The position numbers were made by a program, and so were the translations under genes. A model generated the notes under the pieces. The model saw only the letters and a program-made list of their open reading frames with translations. It did not search any database and was not told the DNA's origin. Shown here piece after piece: positions 8,519-17,972 of a DNA stretch of 37,435 bases. This DNA comes from Paludibacteraceae bacterium (GTDB lineage: Bacteria > Bacteroidota > Bacteroidia > Bacteroidales > Paludibacteraceae), in contig JAKSNT010000013.1 of NCBI GenBank assembly GCA_024399575.1, positions 1-37,435 of the forward strand. Reading direction: 5' to 3'. Positions within the stretch are counted from its first letter, which is position 1, and each line of letters begins with the position of its first letter.

Positions 8519-8550
8519 TTTGGAGATTAAATTTTTTATGTGTAACTTTG
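8519..8550 (+). promoter_or_regulatory. Promoter for the plus-strand envelope/efflux run
   Basis: TTTG at 8519-8522 and TAACTTTG at 8543-8550 are separated by 20 bases, a full match to the Bacteroidetes promoter pattern. It is divergent from the holB promoter and lies about 90 bases before the first ATG at 8641, so the transcript would have an 80-90 base leader. Confidence 0.75.
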
Positions 8551-8640
8551 TCGCATTATACAGGCAACGTGCAGTCACGCTGATTATGTATGAATATTAT
8601 TTTGATTTTCAATACACTAAGTCTAAAAACAAGAAACGAT

Positions 8641-8979
8641 ATGAAAAGATTCGTGCTAATATTTGCAGCATTGGCGGTCGCAACGTTGTTGTCCGCCTCG
8701 CCAATCGAAGACGAATGCACACCCGACTCAGTTCAAACCAACACATTTGTGAACAATCCGCAACAAAAATCAACTGTACTTTCAGTCCAAATTGAAGGCA
8801 ATGTAATAAGGACACGGGACATCCCAGATGGGTCAATATTGTCGATATATGCAATCACCGGCGTAAAGATAGGATCGTACAAGGTTCAAGACAACGAAGT
8901 GATGCTGAACGACACGCCAGTCAAAGGGATTTACATCATACGAATCAACAACAAAGCAACCAAAATCACCGTAAAATGA
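8641..8979 (+). CDS. Small exported protein with T9SS type A-like C-terminal domain
   Basis: The 112-residue product has a signal peptide (MKRFVLIFAALAVATLLSAS). A short polar linker with two or three acidic patches follows. The last 65 or so residues resemble the Por-secretion-system sorting tail (LSIYAITGVKIGSYK..., GIYIIRINNKATKITVK). That tail normally directs a large cargo through type IX secretion, but here there is almost no cargo in front of it. The ATG at 8641 was chosen over a longer frame opening at 8590 because the signal peptide starts there. The stop overlaps the next start (ATGA). Confidence 0.8.
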   Translation: MKRFVLIFAALAVATLLSASPIEDECTPDSVQTNTFVNNPQQKSTVLSVQIEGNVIRTRDIPDGSILSIYAITGVKIGSYKVQDNEVMLNDTPVKGIYIIRINNKATKITVK

Positions 8980-9332
8980 AACGAATCACTATACTTCTGC
9001 TGACTATTGCTGCAATCGTACTGACCGGGTGCGACAAGACACAGAAAAACTTTGACAAGAACCTGCTGTTAGGCAAATGGCAATCGGGTACAGAATACTG
9101 GGTATATCAGACAGGCGGAATAGGCCACACATGGGACACAAGCGATGACATAACAGAAGAAGAGGCACAGGGTTTCAATTGGGAAGTAAATGGCAGCCAA
9201 TTCATTATCACCCATAGAGGCGAAATGGGAGAATTCATCCCCAAATCCTACACCCTCGTACTGCTAACATCCGACAAGCTCCAATACAAAGACAATTACA
9301 ACAAAACCTACTCATTCACCAAAGTACAATGA
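8976..9332 (+). CDS. Lipocalin-like lipoprotein
   Basis: The 118-residue protein has a lipoprotein signal peptide with lipobox VLTGC (Cys19). The mature part opens NLLLGKWQSG, the typical first strand of Bacteroidetes lipocalin-like domains, and shows alternating beta strands to the end (SYTLVLLTSDKLQYKD). Ligand and role are unknown. It overlaps both neighbours by four bases (ATGA), so it should be co-translated with the AsmA-like gene. Confidence 0.82.
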   Translation: MKRITILLLTIAAIVLTGCDKTQKNFDKNLLLGKWQSGTEYWVYQTGGIGHTWDTSDDITEEEAQGFNWEVNGSQFIITHRGEMGEFIPKSYTLVLLTSDKLQYKDNYNKTYSFTKVQ

Positions 9333-12300
9333 AAAAATTCTGGAAAATATTCGGCATATCAGTCGGGTCGCTGCTGGGAGTACTGATAATAGCTATCATA
9401 ATAGTCTGCAACGTCATAGTAACGCCTAAGCGACTCACTCCACTGCTCAACAAATACGCACGTGAGTTCATCACATGCCAATATTCGTTTGACGAAGTCG
9501 AATTGACCTTCTTCTCGTCCTTCCCTGAATTTGCACTCAGAGCCAACAACGTCACCCTGGTCAATCCGACAGAAGGAGCACAGAGCGACACTCTGCTACA
9601 TGTCGAGTCGCTGTCGGGAGTGATCAACGCAGGCGACTTCCTACATGCCTTCATTGACGAAGACAGGATAGTCCTGAACATACACGGCATCGCAATATCT
9701 AACGGTACTGCCAACATATTCCAGGGTAAAGACGGAATATGCAATTACGACATCATCGTTCCATCGGACGACGAAGAGGAAGATACCACGATAATATTCC
9801 AATATTGCGGATTCGACGAGATATACCTGAACGGAATAAACGCTTCAATCAGAATGCCAGGAACTGAAGCCGCTGTGAAAAACATAAAACTCAATGCCGC
9901 AGGACGATTCTTCGCAGAAGAGACATCGGCTGACGGGAAAGTAATATTATCAGCTGACGACATATACGGTAAAGTCAAAGACATTGATGCAGGTTGCAAG
10001 CATCTGGAACTCGAAGCAGAGGGTATTTTCTCGAACATGCATTTCAGCGGAGACGGCAAACTGAAGACTGAGAATGTGATTTTGGCAGTCAACAACGAAA
10101 AGATGATTGACAACCGCAACATCGAAGTCAACATGCCTTGCGACTTCAACGTGGAATACATGTATGCCAACCTCTACGACGGATTCAAGGTCATGATAGA
10201 CGACAACGAGATAAAAATTGAAGGAAAAGCCGAGTTGTGCGACAACGGTGACATCTATCTCGGCATGAACTTCGAGACAAACGAATGGGATATCAACAAG
10301 ACCTTAGAACTTGTCCCTGCACAATACCTCAGAGACGTTGACTTCATGAAGAAAATGAAGGCAGACGGGACATTCAGAATAGACGGAAAGATAAACGGCA
10401 CTCTGGCTGAGAAAAACTACCCACTGATATTTGCCAACCTTGAACTCAACGACTGCAATGCCGACATAGAAGGAATACCATATCACCTCGCCATAGGAAA
10501 AGCAAGATTGTATGCCGATGTCAACCTGAACGAGAAATCGAACGTCACGATACACGAGTTGAATGCAGCAGCTGATGACATGAAGTTCGACATCACGGGA
10601 AATGTGAATGACCTGCTCGGACGTCTGGTTTGCAACGTACACGTCAAGGGAAATGCCGACTTAGAAAAACTCAAGGAAGTCATTCCTGAGAAACTGAAAC
10701 TCAGACTCGGAGGAAAGACAGACATCGACCTCAATGCAAATTTTGCACTGGACGATGCAATAAACACAAGACTTGACAAGATAAAAGCTAACGGCACAAT
10801 CGCATACAAGTCGCTCAACGTGCGCTACAACGACAGCATCTTCGTGAACGACAGCAAGGGCATAATCTCCATTGAAATGCCAAACAGACATACCAACAAG
10901 CATTTCAAAGAGTACGGCAATGTAGGCATCAAAGGAGAGAAGATAAGCTGCACGATGACAGGATCGATGAATGCCACTGTCAACGGAGCAGACATAACCG
11001 TCCATTTCGGAGATGTGCTGAACGACAAGAAATTCATCGAGACTGTATGCGAAGTGAAATGCGAATCGCTCATGGGCAACTACGACACAATACATTTCAA
11101 CCTCAACAGCCCTGACGTCAACGTAACCACCTTCCCAATGCACAAGGACCCTAAGCAACCAGGAGTGACTGCTACATACAAAAGCAAGACTTCACGAATC
11201 ACAATGGGCAAAGCATTGAATTTCGATGCCACAGCACTGTCGTTCAGCGGATTCACGACATACGACAAGACAAAAGAGAACATATTGCTGAAACTCAACC
11301 CAACACTCAACGCTGTGGTGACTGACGGCATCCTGAGAATGACAGAGATAAAACCCGAAATAAAGATTCCTTCAATAGACTTCAAGTTCACACCGAAAGA
11401 GTGCCATATCAACAAATCGAGAATACAGATTGAACATTCTGATTTCAACCTTTCGGGAGACGTCACAAACATCAAGAACCACATAGAGAAAAACGGACTG
11501 CTGAAAGGTAATCTAAAATTCGAATCTGACCAGACGAATGTCGATGAGATAATGAATCTCGTGAACGGAATTGGAAATGAAAAAGAAGCAACCCAGGAGG
11601 AAAAGTCATCAGCCGAGGACGACCCATTCATGGTGCCAAAAGGGGTGGATATAGCACTGACCACCATAATCAGGAAAGCAATATTCAACGACAACGAACT
11701 GAAGAACGTCACTGGAAAACTCACTGTCAAGGACGGAGTAGTTATAGCCGAACAAATGGGCTTCACGTCAGAGGCAGCCGAGATGCAACTCACTGGCATC
11801 TACAGGTCCGAAAGGAAGAACCACCTGTTCTGCGGAATGGATTTCCACCTGCTGAATATAGACATACACAAGCTGATAAAACTCATTCCTTCAATTGACA
11901 CGATAGTACCAATGTTGAAATCGTTCGAAGGAAATGCCGAGTTCCACCTTGCGGCAGAGACCTACCTCAAATCGAACTACGATATAAAATTCTCGACACT
12001 CCGTGGAGCAGCAGCCATTGAGGGAAAGAACCTTGTCCTATTAGACAACGAGACCTTCAGCACAATAGCGAAATACATGATGTTCAACAAAAAAACAAAG
12101 AACATAGTCGATTCGCTGTCGGTCGAGGCTACACTGTTCAGAAACGAAGTGGACATATACCCATTCCTCGTTTCAATGGACAAATGGCAAGCAGTACTGG
12201 CTGGAAGACATAACCTCGACATGAGTTTCAACTATCACATCTCACTGACGGATTGTCCATTGCCTGCAAGGTTGGGACTTGACATCACAGGAACATTCGA

Positions 12301-12433
12301 CAAACCGAAATTCAAGTTGGTGCCATGCCAGTACAAGGCACTATACAAACCAGACAAACGAGGTGCAGTCGAGGAACAGATTCTCACACTCAAGAAACAG
12401 ATATCAGACGCACTGAAAGCAAACGTAAAATAA
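9329..12433 (+). CDS. AsmA-family envelope protein
   Basis: The 1034-residue protein has one N-terminal membrane segment (about residues 8-28) and a very long periplasmic beta-rich part. The motif after the membrane segment (LTPLLNKYAREFITCQYSFDEVELTFFSSFPEFALRANNV) is the AsmA N-terminal domain; the C-terminal portion (LRGAAAIEGKNLVLLDNETF, DITGTFDKPKFKLVP) is the AsmA C-terminal domain. Relatives in Gram-negatives are bridge-like proteins implicated in moving phospholipid to the outer membrane. It is placed between a lipoprotein gene and the efflux genes. Confidence 0.88.
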   Translation: MKKFWKIFGISVGSLLGVLIIAIIIVCNVIVTPKRLTPLLNKYAREFITCQYSFDEVELTFFSSFPEFALRANNVTLVNPTEGAQSDTLLHVESLSGVINAGDFLHAFIDEDRIVLNIHGIAISNGTANIFQGKDGICNYDIIVPSDDEEEDTTIIFQYCGFDEIYLNGINASIRMPGTEAAVKNIKLNAAGRFFAEETSADGKVILSADDIYGKVKDIDAGCKHLELEAEGIFSNMHFSGDGKLKTENVILAVNNEKMIDNRNIEVNMPCDFNVEYMYANLYDGFKVMIDDNEIKIEGKAELCDNGDIYLGMNFETNEWDINKTLELVPAQYLRDVDFMKKMKADGTFRIDGKINGTLAEKNYPLIFANLELNDCNADIEGIPYHLAIGKARLYADVNLNEKSNVTIHELNAAADDMKFDITGNVNDLLGRLVCNVHVKGNADLEKLKEVIPEKLKLRLGGKTDIDLNANFALDDAINTRLDKIKANGTIAYKSLNVRYNDSIFVNDSKGIISIEMPNRHTNKHFKEYGNVGIKGEKISCTMTGSMNATVNGADITVHFGDVLNDKKFIETVCEVKCESLMGNYDTIHFNLNSPDVNVTTFPMHKDPKQPGVTATYKSKTSRITMGKALNFDATALSFSGFTTYDKTKENILLKLNPTLNAVVTDGILRMTEIKPEIKIPSIDFKFTPKECHINKSRIQIEHSDFNLSGDVTNIKNHIEKNGLLKGNLKFESDQTNVDEIMNLVNGIGNEKEATQEEKSSAEDDPFMVPKGVDIALTTIIRKAIFNDNELKNVTGKLTVKDGVVIAEQMGFTSEAAEMQLTGIYRSERKNHLFCGMDFHLLNIDIHKLIKLIPSIDTIVPMLKSFEGNAEFHLAAETYLKSNYDIKFSTLRGAAAIEGKNLVLLDNETFSTIAKYMMFNKKTKNIVDSLSVEATLFRNEVDIYPFLVSMDKWQAVLAGRHNLDMSFNYHISLTDCPLPARLGLDITGTFDKPKFKLVPCQYKALYKPDKRGAVEEQILTLKKQISDALKANVK

Positions 12434-12441
12434 AAACTGCT

Positions 12442-13719
12442 ATGAAACGATACACCATACTGACTATATTAACGTTTGCCGTCCTGACTATGCAAGGACA
12501 GACAGACACTATAAGATTCACCCTCAGCGAATGCATCGACTATGCCTTTGCCAACAGCTACGAACGGCAATCGATGGAGATGAATGTCCGACAGCAGGAA
12601 GAGTCGCTGAAAGGAGCGAAATTGGCGTATGCTCCATCAATCTCGGCATCATTGGGCGAAAACCTGAACCACCAGGGAACATCAGACGATGTACATTTCG
12701 GAGGAAACGCAAGCTTAGGTGCCAACCTGAGTCTGTACAACTACAACACATTGCGAAACATCGAACAGCAGAAAATCATACTCCGGCAGACACAATACCA
12801 GAACGAACAGTACGACCAGAACATGGTCATCAACATACTCAGGGAATATGTGACAGTGATAGGCGAGATGGAGTTAATCCGATACCAGGAAAAAATAGTC
12901 TCTACATCTGCACAACAGGTGACCGAAGGCGAAAAGAAATACAGGCTGGGAGCGATCCTCGAAAGCGACTACTTGCTGCTCGAAGCACAACATGCAACGA
13001 ACGAGACTAACCTGCTCGATTCCAGAAACTCGTTAGAGAACTCGCTTCTGGAACTTAAGATACTGATGTCGATGGATCCTACAAAACCTCTCACATTGGA
13101 GCTGCCAACGGACGAGACAATAGAGGGACTGAAGACATTACCTTCGCGTGACTACGCAATTGAGCAGGGACTGAAAAACATGCCTACAATGCATCTTACA
13201 GAGACAACGCTCGAACTGGCAAAACAGGGGTTGAAAGTGGCGAAAGGAGGTTACGTGCCAACCATAGGAGCCAACGCACAAATAGGAACATCGCACAGCA
13301 ATTTCGAGAATTTCGGAGAACAATTGAAAAACTCGTTTTCGCAATCGGTAGGCATTTCGGTGTCAATTCCAATATACGACCGGTCGCAGACAGCGACTCA
13401 GGTGCGAAAAGCGAAACTCTCAATCCAACAGGCAGAACTCGACAGACAACAAACCGAACTCGACGTCCGAAACACCATGACACAAGCATATACCAACGTC
13501 GAAACATCGTTGGCAAAATACGATTCGACGACAAAGAAATATCAGGCATGGCAGAAGACACTTGACGCATACAACGTCAAATTCCGTTTAGGTGCAATCA
13601 CGACAGTCGATCTGCTGCAGCAGGAGAATAATTTCATCTCGGCACTGAACGAGTACATTCAGGCAAAGTATAAATTCATGATGGACCGTGAAGTCCTGAA
13701 TATCTATATGGGAGAATAA
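12442..13719 (+). CDS. TolC-family outer-membrane efflux protein
   Basis: The 425-residue protein has a signal peptide (MKRYTILTILTFAVLTMQG) followed by two outer-membrane efflux (OEP) repeats. The first begins LSECIDYAFANSYERQSM and the second near LELAKQGLKVAKGGYVPTIG. Long amphipathic helices rich in Gln, Glu and Lys would form the periplasmic tunnel. It should be the exit duct for the MacAB-type pump encoded next. The ATG at 12442 was chosen because the longer frame from 12325 only reads the 3' end of the AsmA gene out of frame and would hide the signal peptide. Confidence 0.93.
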   Translation: MKRYTILTILTFAVLTMQGQTDTIRFTLSECIDYAFANSYERQSMEMNVRQQEESLKGAKLAYAPSISASLGENLNHQGTSDDVHFGGNASLGANLSLYNYNTLRNIEQQKIILRQTQYQNEQYDQNMVINILREYVTVIGEMELIRYQEKIVSTSAQQVTEGEKKYRLGAILESDYLLLEAQHATNETNLLDSRNSLENSLLELKILMSMDPTKPLTLELPTDETIEGLKTLPSRDYAIEQGLKNMPTMHLTETTLELAKQGLKVAKGGYVPTIGANAQIGTSHSNFENFGEQLKNSFSQSVGISVSIPIYDRSQTATQVRKAKLSIQQAELDRQQTELDVRNTMTQAYTNVETSLAKYDSTTKKYQAWQKTLDAYNVKFRLGAITTVDLLQQENNFISALNEYIQAKYKFMMDREVLNIYMGE

Positions 13720-13748
13720 TCAAAGAAGAAAAAAATTCAGATACGATA

Positions 13749-14918
13749 ATGGAAAAAAGAAAAAGGAAAAAGGTAATTGTCTGGAGTGTGGTGGGTATTG
13801 TTGTCTTGGGAATAATAGTCAGCATTGCCTTACCAAAAAAGAAAATCCTGAAATGGAACACACAGGAAGTGAAGCAGGAATGCATAGAACTGACCATCAC
13901 CGCCACAGGCTACGTACAGCCAGTCGAAAAGGTAGAGATTGGCACTCAGGTGTCTGGTAAAATTGAAGCAATATATGTTGATTTCAATTCGCAAGTCAAG
14001 AAAGGACAATTGCTGGCAGAACTCGACAAATCGACACTCAACGAACGACTGTCGCAGACTATGGCAAGCGAACGCAGCGCACAAGCCTCACTGACCCTCG
14101 CCCAGCAAAACTACAACCGAATAAAAGAACTTTACGAGAACAACGCAGCCACAAAAGCAGATTTCGAGCAGGTCACATCGCAACTGACACAGGCGAAATC
14201 ACAATACGAAAACACCAAGGCGAGCGTCCGGCAGGCAAAAGTGGATTTAGGCTATGCCGAAATCTATTCAACAGTAGATGGTGTAGTGCTTGACCGCAAG
14301 GTCGAAATAGGACAGACAGTTGCCTCATCGTTCTCGACACCTACAATGTTCGTCATCGCAAAAGACCTGAAGAACATGCAGATTGAGGCAAACATAGACG
14401 AGGCAGACATAGGGCAGGTACGAGTAGGTCAGAATGTGAACTTCACCGTTGACGCATATCCTAAAGAGATGTTCAACGGAACAGTGAGTCAGGTCCGTCT
14501 GCAGCCTACAGTCACCAACAACGTGGTGACATATACAGTAGTGATAAACACAGCCAATCCAGAAGAGAAACTATATCCTGGCATGACTGCATCTGTGACA
14601 ATAATCACACAACGTGATACAGCACTGACAGTGCCACTTGAGGCGATGAATTTCGAGCCAACACCAGAACTAATGAAAAAACTCAACATTCCAAACGAGG
14701 AACTGGGCATACGCGGGAAACACGTCTGGATAAAGAAGGGTGAGACAATGCACCCAGTCGCTATAGAGACAGGCATAAACGATGGTGTGAACACGACAGT
14801 GACAAGCGGATTGAAAGGCGGCGAAACCATAGTCGTGTCGGCAACATACGAAGAGTTGAACAAGAAACCAAAAGAGGAAGGAGCCAGCCTGTTCGGACCT
14901 CCACAACGCAAAAAATAA
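13749..14918 (+). CDS. MacA-like periplasmic adaptor of an ABC efflux pump
   Basis: The 389-residue protein is a membrane-fusion adaptor. A basic start is followed by a membrane anchor (about residues 11-28). A split biotinyl-lipoyl domain follows (TATGYVQPVEKVEIGTQVSG and later EIYSTVDGVVLDRKVEIGQTVASS) flanking an alpha-helical hairpin. Beta-barrel and membrane-proximal domains come next (NVNFTVDAYPKEMFNGTV; LYPGMTASVTI). It should join the TolC-like duct to the MacB-type transporter encoded immediately downstream. Confidence 0.93.
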   Translation: MEKRKRKKVIVWSVVGIVVLGIIVSIALPKKKILKWNTQEVKQECIELTITATGYVQPVEKVEIGTQVSGKIEAIYVDFNSQVKKGQLLAELDKSTLNERLSQTMASERSAQASLTLAQQNYNRIKELYENNAATKADFEQVTSQLTQAKSQYENTKASVRQAKVDLGYAEIYSTVDGVVLDRKVEIGQTVASSFSTPTMFVIAKDLKNMQIEANIDEADIGQVRVGQNVNFTVDAYPKEMFNGTVSQVRLQPTVTNNVVTYTVVINTANPEEKLYPGMTASVTIITQRDTALTVPLEAMNFEPTPELMKKLNIPNEELGIRGKHVWIKKGETMHPVAIETGINDGVNTTVTSGLKGGETIVVSATYEELNKKPKEEGASLFGPPQRKK

Positions 14919-14923
14919 TATCA

Positions 14924-15667
14924 ATGTCAATAATAAAGGTTGAGAACCTGAGACGCAACTTCCAGGTAGGTTCAGAGACAGTCAGGGCACTGCGTGGCAT
15001 ATCGTTTGAGATAAACGAAGGGGAGTTTGTATCAATAATGGGTACTTCAGGCAGCGGAAAATCGACACTGCTGAACATTCTCGGCTGTTTGGACAGCCCT
15101 ACTGCAGGTGAATACTACATAGATGACATACCTGTCTCGCACAGAACAAAAGACGAGCTGTCGCACATCAGAAACAGGAAAATAGGCTTCGTATTCCAAA
15201 GCTACAACCTGTTGGCGAGGACATCAGCCATCGAGAATGTGGAATTGCCGTTGCTCTACAACAACGAAGTGTCAAGAAAGGAACGCAGGGAAAGAGCAAT
15301 CGAGGCACTGAAAATGGTAGGACTGGAGGAGAGAATGGAACATGTGCCAAACCAGTTGTCCGGAGGTCAGCAGCAACGAGTTGCAATAGCGAGGGCAATA
15401 GTCAGCGACCCTGTGATAATACTTGCCGACGAGGCAACGGGAAATCTCGACACGCGCACTTCGTACGAGATTATGACCCTCTTCCAGGAACTGAATGCCA
15501 AAGGCAAAACCATAGGTTTCGTCACTCACGAACCAGACATAGCCCGTTTTACCAGCAGAACTGTCATGCTGCGGGACGGACAGATAATCAAAGACGAAAA
15601 GGTGGCAACCATCTCGGCAAGAGAAATGCTCGATACGCTGCCTAAAACACAAGACTACCAGTTATGA
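14924..15667 (+). CDS. MacB/LolD-type ABC transporter ATP-binding protein
   Basis: The 247-residue protein has a complete nucleotide-binding domain: Walker A GTSGSGKST at 40-48, Q-loop Q92, signature LSGGQ at 145-149, Walker B IILADE ending at E170, and switch H202. The sequence is of the MacB/LolCDE branch. In E. coli MacB the ATPase and permease are one chain; here they are separate genes overlapping by four bases (ATGA). It powers the efflux system with the adjacent permease. Confidence 0.94.
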   Translation: MSIIKVENLRRNFQVGSETVRALRGISFEINEGEFVSIMGTSGSGKSTLLNILGCLDSPTAGEYYIDDIPVSHRTKDELSHIRNRKIGFVFQSYNLLARTSAIENVELPLLYNNEVSRKERRERAIEALKMVGLEERMEHVPNQLSGGQQQRVAIARAIVSDPVIILADEATGNLDTRTSYEIMTLFQELNAKGKTIGFVTHEPDIARFTSRTVMLRDGQIIKDEKVATISAREMLDTLPKTQDYQL

Positions 15668-16878
15668 GCATATTGAATCTACTGAACATAGCAATAGTAG
15701 CATTGCTGAGAAACAAGACAAGAGCACTGCTCACCATGCTCGGCGTAGTGATAGGCATAGCGTCAGTCATCGCAATGCTGTCGCTCGGACAGAGTTCGAC
15801 CAACAACATAAGCAACGAGATTTCGGGAATGGGAACTAACCTGATAATGGTTACCCCCGAATTCAACAGAAGAGGTGTAAACACAGGAAATTCGAATGTC
15901 GAGTCATTGAAGCTGGCAGACTGCGAGGCTATACGCAACCAGGCAAAATACATCGGAGACGTGTCGCCAATGGCACAATCGGCAGGTCAGTTCGTGAGAG
16001 GCTCAAACAACTGGCCATCGCAGATATACGGCGTATATCCAAGTTATCTTGACATACGCAAATACAAAGTTTCATCAGGAACCGTATTCACACAAGAACA
16101 AGTCGATTCGTACGCCAAAGTATGCATCATAGGTCAGACACTGGTCGAGAACCTCTTCCCTGACGGCACCAACCCTATTGGCAAAGAGATAAGATTCAAC
16201 AAGATACCGCTAAAGGTAATAGGCATACTCGAAGAAAAAGGCGACAATATGGGTCAGGATCAGGACGACCTCGTAATTGCCCCATTCACTACTGTACAGA
16301 AACGCATTCTTGCAATCGACTACATACAAATGATAGTTGCCTCGGCAAAAAGCGGAGACGTTGCAGAAAAAGCCACAACCGAGATAGAGACGATACTCAG
16401 GGCAAGACACCATATCGAAGAAGGCAAGGACAACGATTTCGAAGTGAGATCGCAACAGGAGATGCTTTCGATGATGTCGTCAGTGACAGGATTCGTCACT
16501 GCACTGCTTGCCGCCATAGCATCTATATCGCTCATCGTCGGTGGCATAGGTATTATGAATATTATGTACGTCACAGTGACCGAACGAACAAAAGAGATAG
16601 GCCTCAGAATGTCGATAGGAGCCAGAGGGAAAGACATCATGATGCAATTCCTCGCCGAAAGCACAATACTGTCACTGATTGGAGGAATAATAGGCGTGCT
16701 GTTCGGCATACTGATATCATACGGAGTGACATCAATACTGAAATGGCCATTTGTCGTGAGCGGTTCATCGGTTATGTTATCGTTCCTCGTATGTACAGCG
16801 ACAGGCATATTCTTCGGCTGGTATCCTGCAAAGAAGGCAGCCAACCTTGACCCGATAAATGCACTACGTTACGAATGA
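15664..16878 (+). CDS. MacB-type ABC transporter permease (FtsX fold)
   Basis: The 404-residue protein has the MacB layout: a first membrane helix (about 20-40, LLTMLGVVIGIASVIAMLSL), a large periplasmic MacB_PCD domain, then three helices near the C-terminus. The FtsX signature GGIGIMNIMYVTVTERTKEIG follows the second helix. It works with the separate ATPase and the MacA-like adaptor. Substrate cannot be read from sequence; peptides, antibiotics or lipoproteins are all possible for this family. Its stop overlaps the kinase start (ATGA). Confidence 0.94.
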   Translation: MSILNLLNIAIVALLRNKTRALLTMLGVVIGIASVIAMLSLGQSSTNNISNEISGMGTNLIMVTPEFNRRGVNTGNSNVESLKLADCEAIRNQAKYIGDVSPMAQSAGQFVRGSNNWPSQIYGVYPSYLDIRKYKVSSGTVFTQEQVDSYAKVCIIGQTLVENLFPDGTNPIGKEIRFNKIPLKVIGILEEKGDNMGQDQDDLVIAPFTTVQKRILAIDYIQMIVASAKSGDVAEKATTEIETILRARHHIEEGKDNDFEVRSQQEMLSMMSSVTGFVTALLAAIASISLIVGGIGIMNIMYVTVTERTKEIGLRMSIGARGKDIMMQFLAESTILSLIGGIIGVLFGILISYGVTSILKWPFVVSGSSVMLSFLVCTATGIFFGWYPAKKAANLDPINALRYE

Positions 16879-17972
16879 CCTATTCACAGAAGCATACAGT
16901 AATCTATTCGGCAATTGCAGCATTTATAATTGCAATCGTCGCAAACCTGTTATTCCTGATATATACAGAATACAGCATATACTTAGGAGGTATTGACCTA
17001 TACTACGTTGACGTTAATTTACTTGATGATTCCAACGCCAACAACTTGCCGGCAATCACCTCCCATCTGTTCTGGAAAAGAGCAGCACTGCATACGACAG
17101 CAAATTTCATACTGCTTTTCATCCTGTTTTATATCGGTTTGAATATTCTCTATTCAAAAAAAATAGAACAAAAATACAAACTGACGTCAGCAGTTGTCAT
17201 AAATACTGTCATATCTTGTGCTTTCATATATCTTGATACATTGACAATGCTTCATTTCAACACCCACAACAATGCCGAAGTGTATAATACATTGGGGTTG
17301 GTAGTCGCAATAGGGAGCCGAGATTTCAGTCTGACAGCAATTGTCTGCCTGAGCTTGATAATAAAATACTATGTTGACAGGCAGGAGGAAATGAAATCAG
17401 AGAACGAGGCACTGAAGACTGCCAATTTCATGTTCAAATATGAAGTGCTGAAGACAAAATTAAACCCCCATTTCCTATTCAACTCGCTGAATACACTCGA
17501 TTCACTTATAGCAATCAACAGTAACCGAAGCAGCGAGTTTGTACATAAACTGTCGGCAATCTATAGGTATGTACTAAACCAGACCGACATCACAACAGTC
17601 CGCGACGAATTAAACTTCGCTAAGTTCTATGGCGACCTGCTCATAATACGTTACGAAAAATGTCTCACCATAAGTTACGACGTTAGTGATGATATTCTGG
17701 ACTGCCACCTGCTCCCATTCTCCATACAGTTGCTCATAGAGAACGTCGTCAAACACAACACCATATCCAACAACCACCCAATGACAATAAACGTGGTTGC
17801 ACGTGATGGCAAGATAGAGGTAACAAACAGCATCAATCCAAGACGAGAAGCAATAAGCAGTAGCGGGCTGGGATTGAAAATGCTCAACGAGCGAATAAAA
17901 CTTCTGAACAATCACGAGATTGAAATATCACAAATTAACAATACATTTAGAGTAATCATACCTGTAATATGA
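16875..17972 (+). CDS. LytS/YehU-type sensor histidine kinase
   Basis: The 365-residue protein has four predicted membrane helices (about 8-30, 75-95, 105-123, 142-165) and then the His_kinase domain. The phosphoacceptor is H199 in LNPHFLFNSLNTLDSLI. The ATPase part has LIENVVKHN and GLGLKMLNERI. There is no recognisable extracellular ligand domain, so the signal may be read within the membrane. It overlaps the upstream permease and the downstream regulator genes by four bases each, implying it senses something related to the pump. Confidence 0.93.
   Translation: MTYSQKHTVIYSAIAAFIIAIVANLLFLIYTEYSIYLGGIDLYYVDVNLLDDSNANNLPAITSHLFWKRAALHTTANFILLFILFYIGLNILYSKKIEQKYKLTSAVVINTVISCAFIYLDTLTMLHFNTHNNAEVYNTLGLVVAIGSRDFSLTAIVCLSLIIKYYVDRQEEMKSENEALKTANFMFKYEVLKTKLNPHFLFNSLNTLDSLIAINSNRSSEFVHKLSAIYRYVLNQTDITTVRDELNFAKFYGDLLIIRYEKCLTISYDVSDDILDCHLLPFSIQLLIENVVKHNTISNNHPMTINVVARDGKIEVTNSINPRREAISSSGLGLKMLNERIKLLNNHEIEISQINNTFRVIIPVI

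Noticed and set aside
12325-12441. N-terminal extension of the TolC-like protein by 39 residues
   Set aside because: It reads the AsmA gene out of frame and would bury the signal peptide that starts at 12442.
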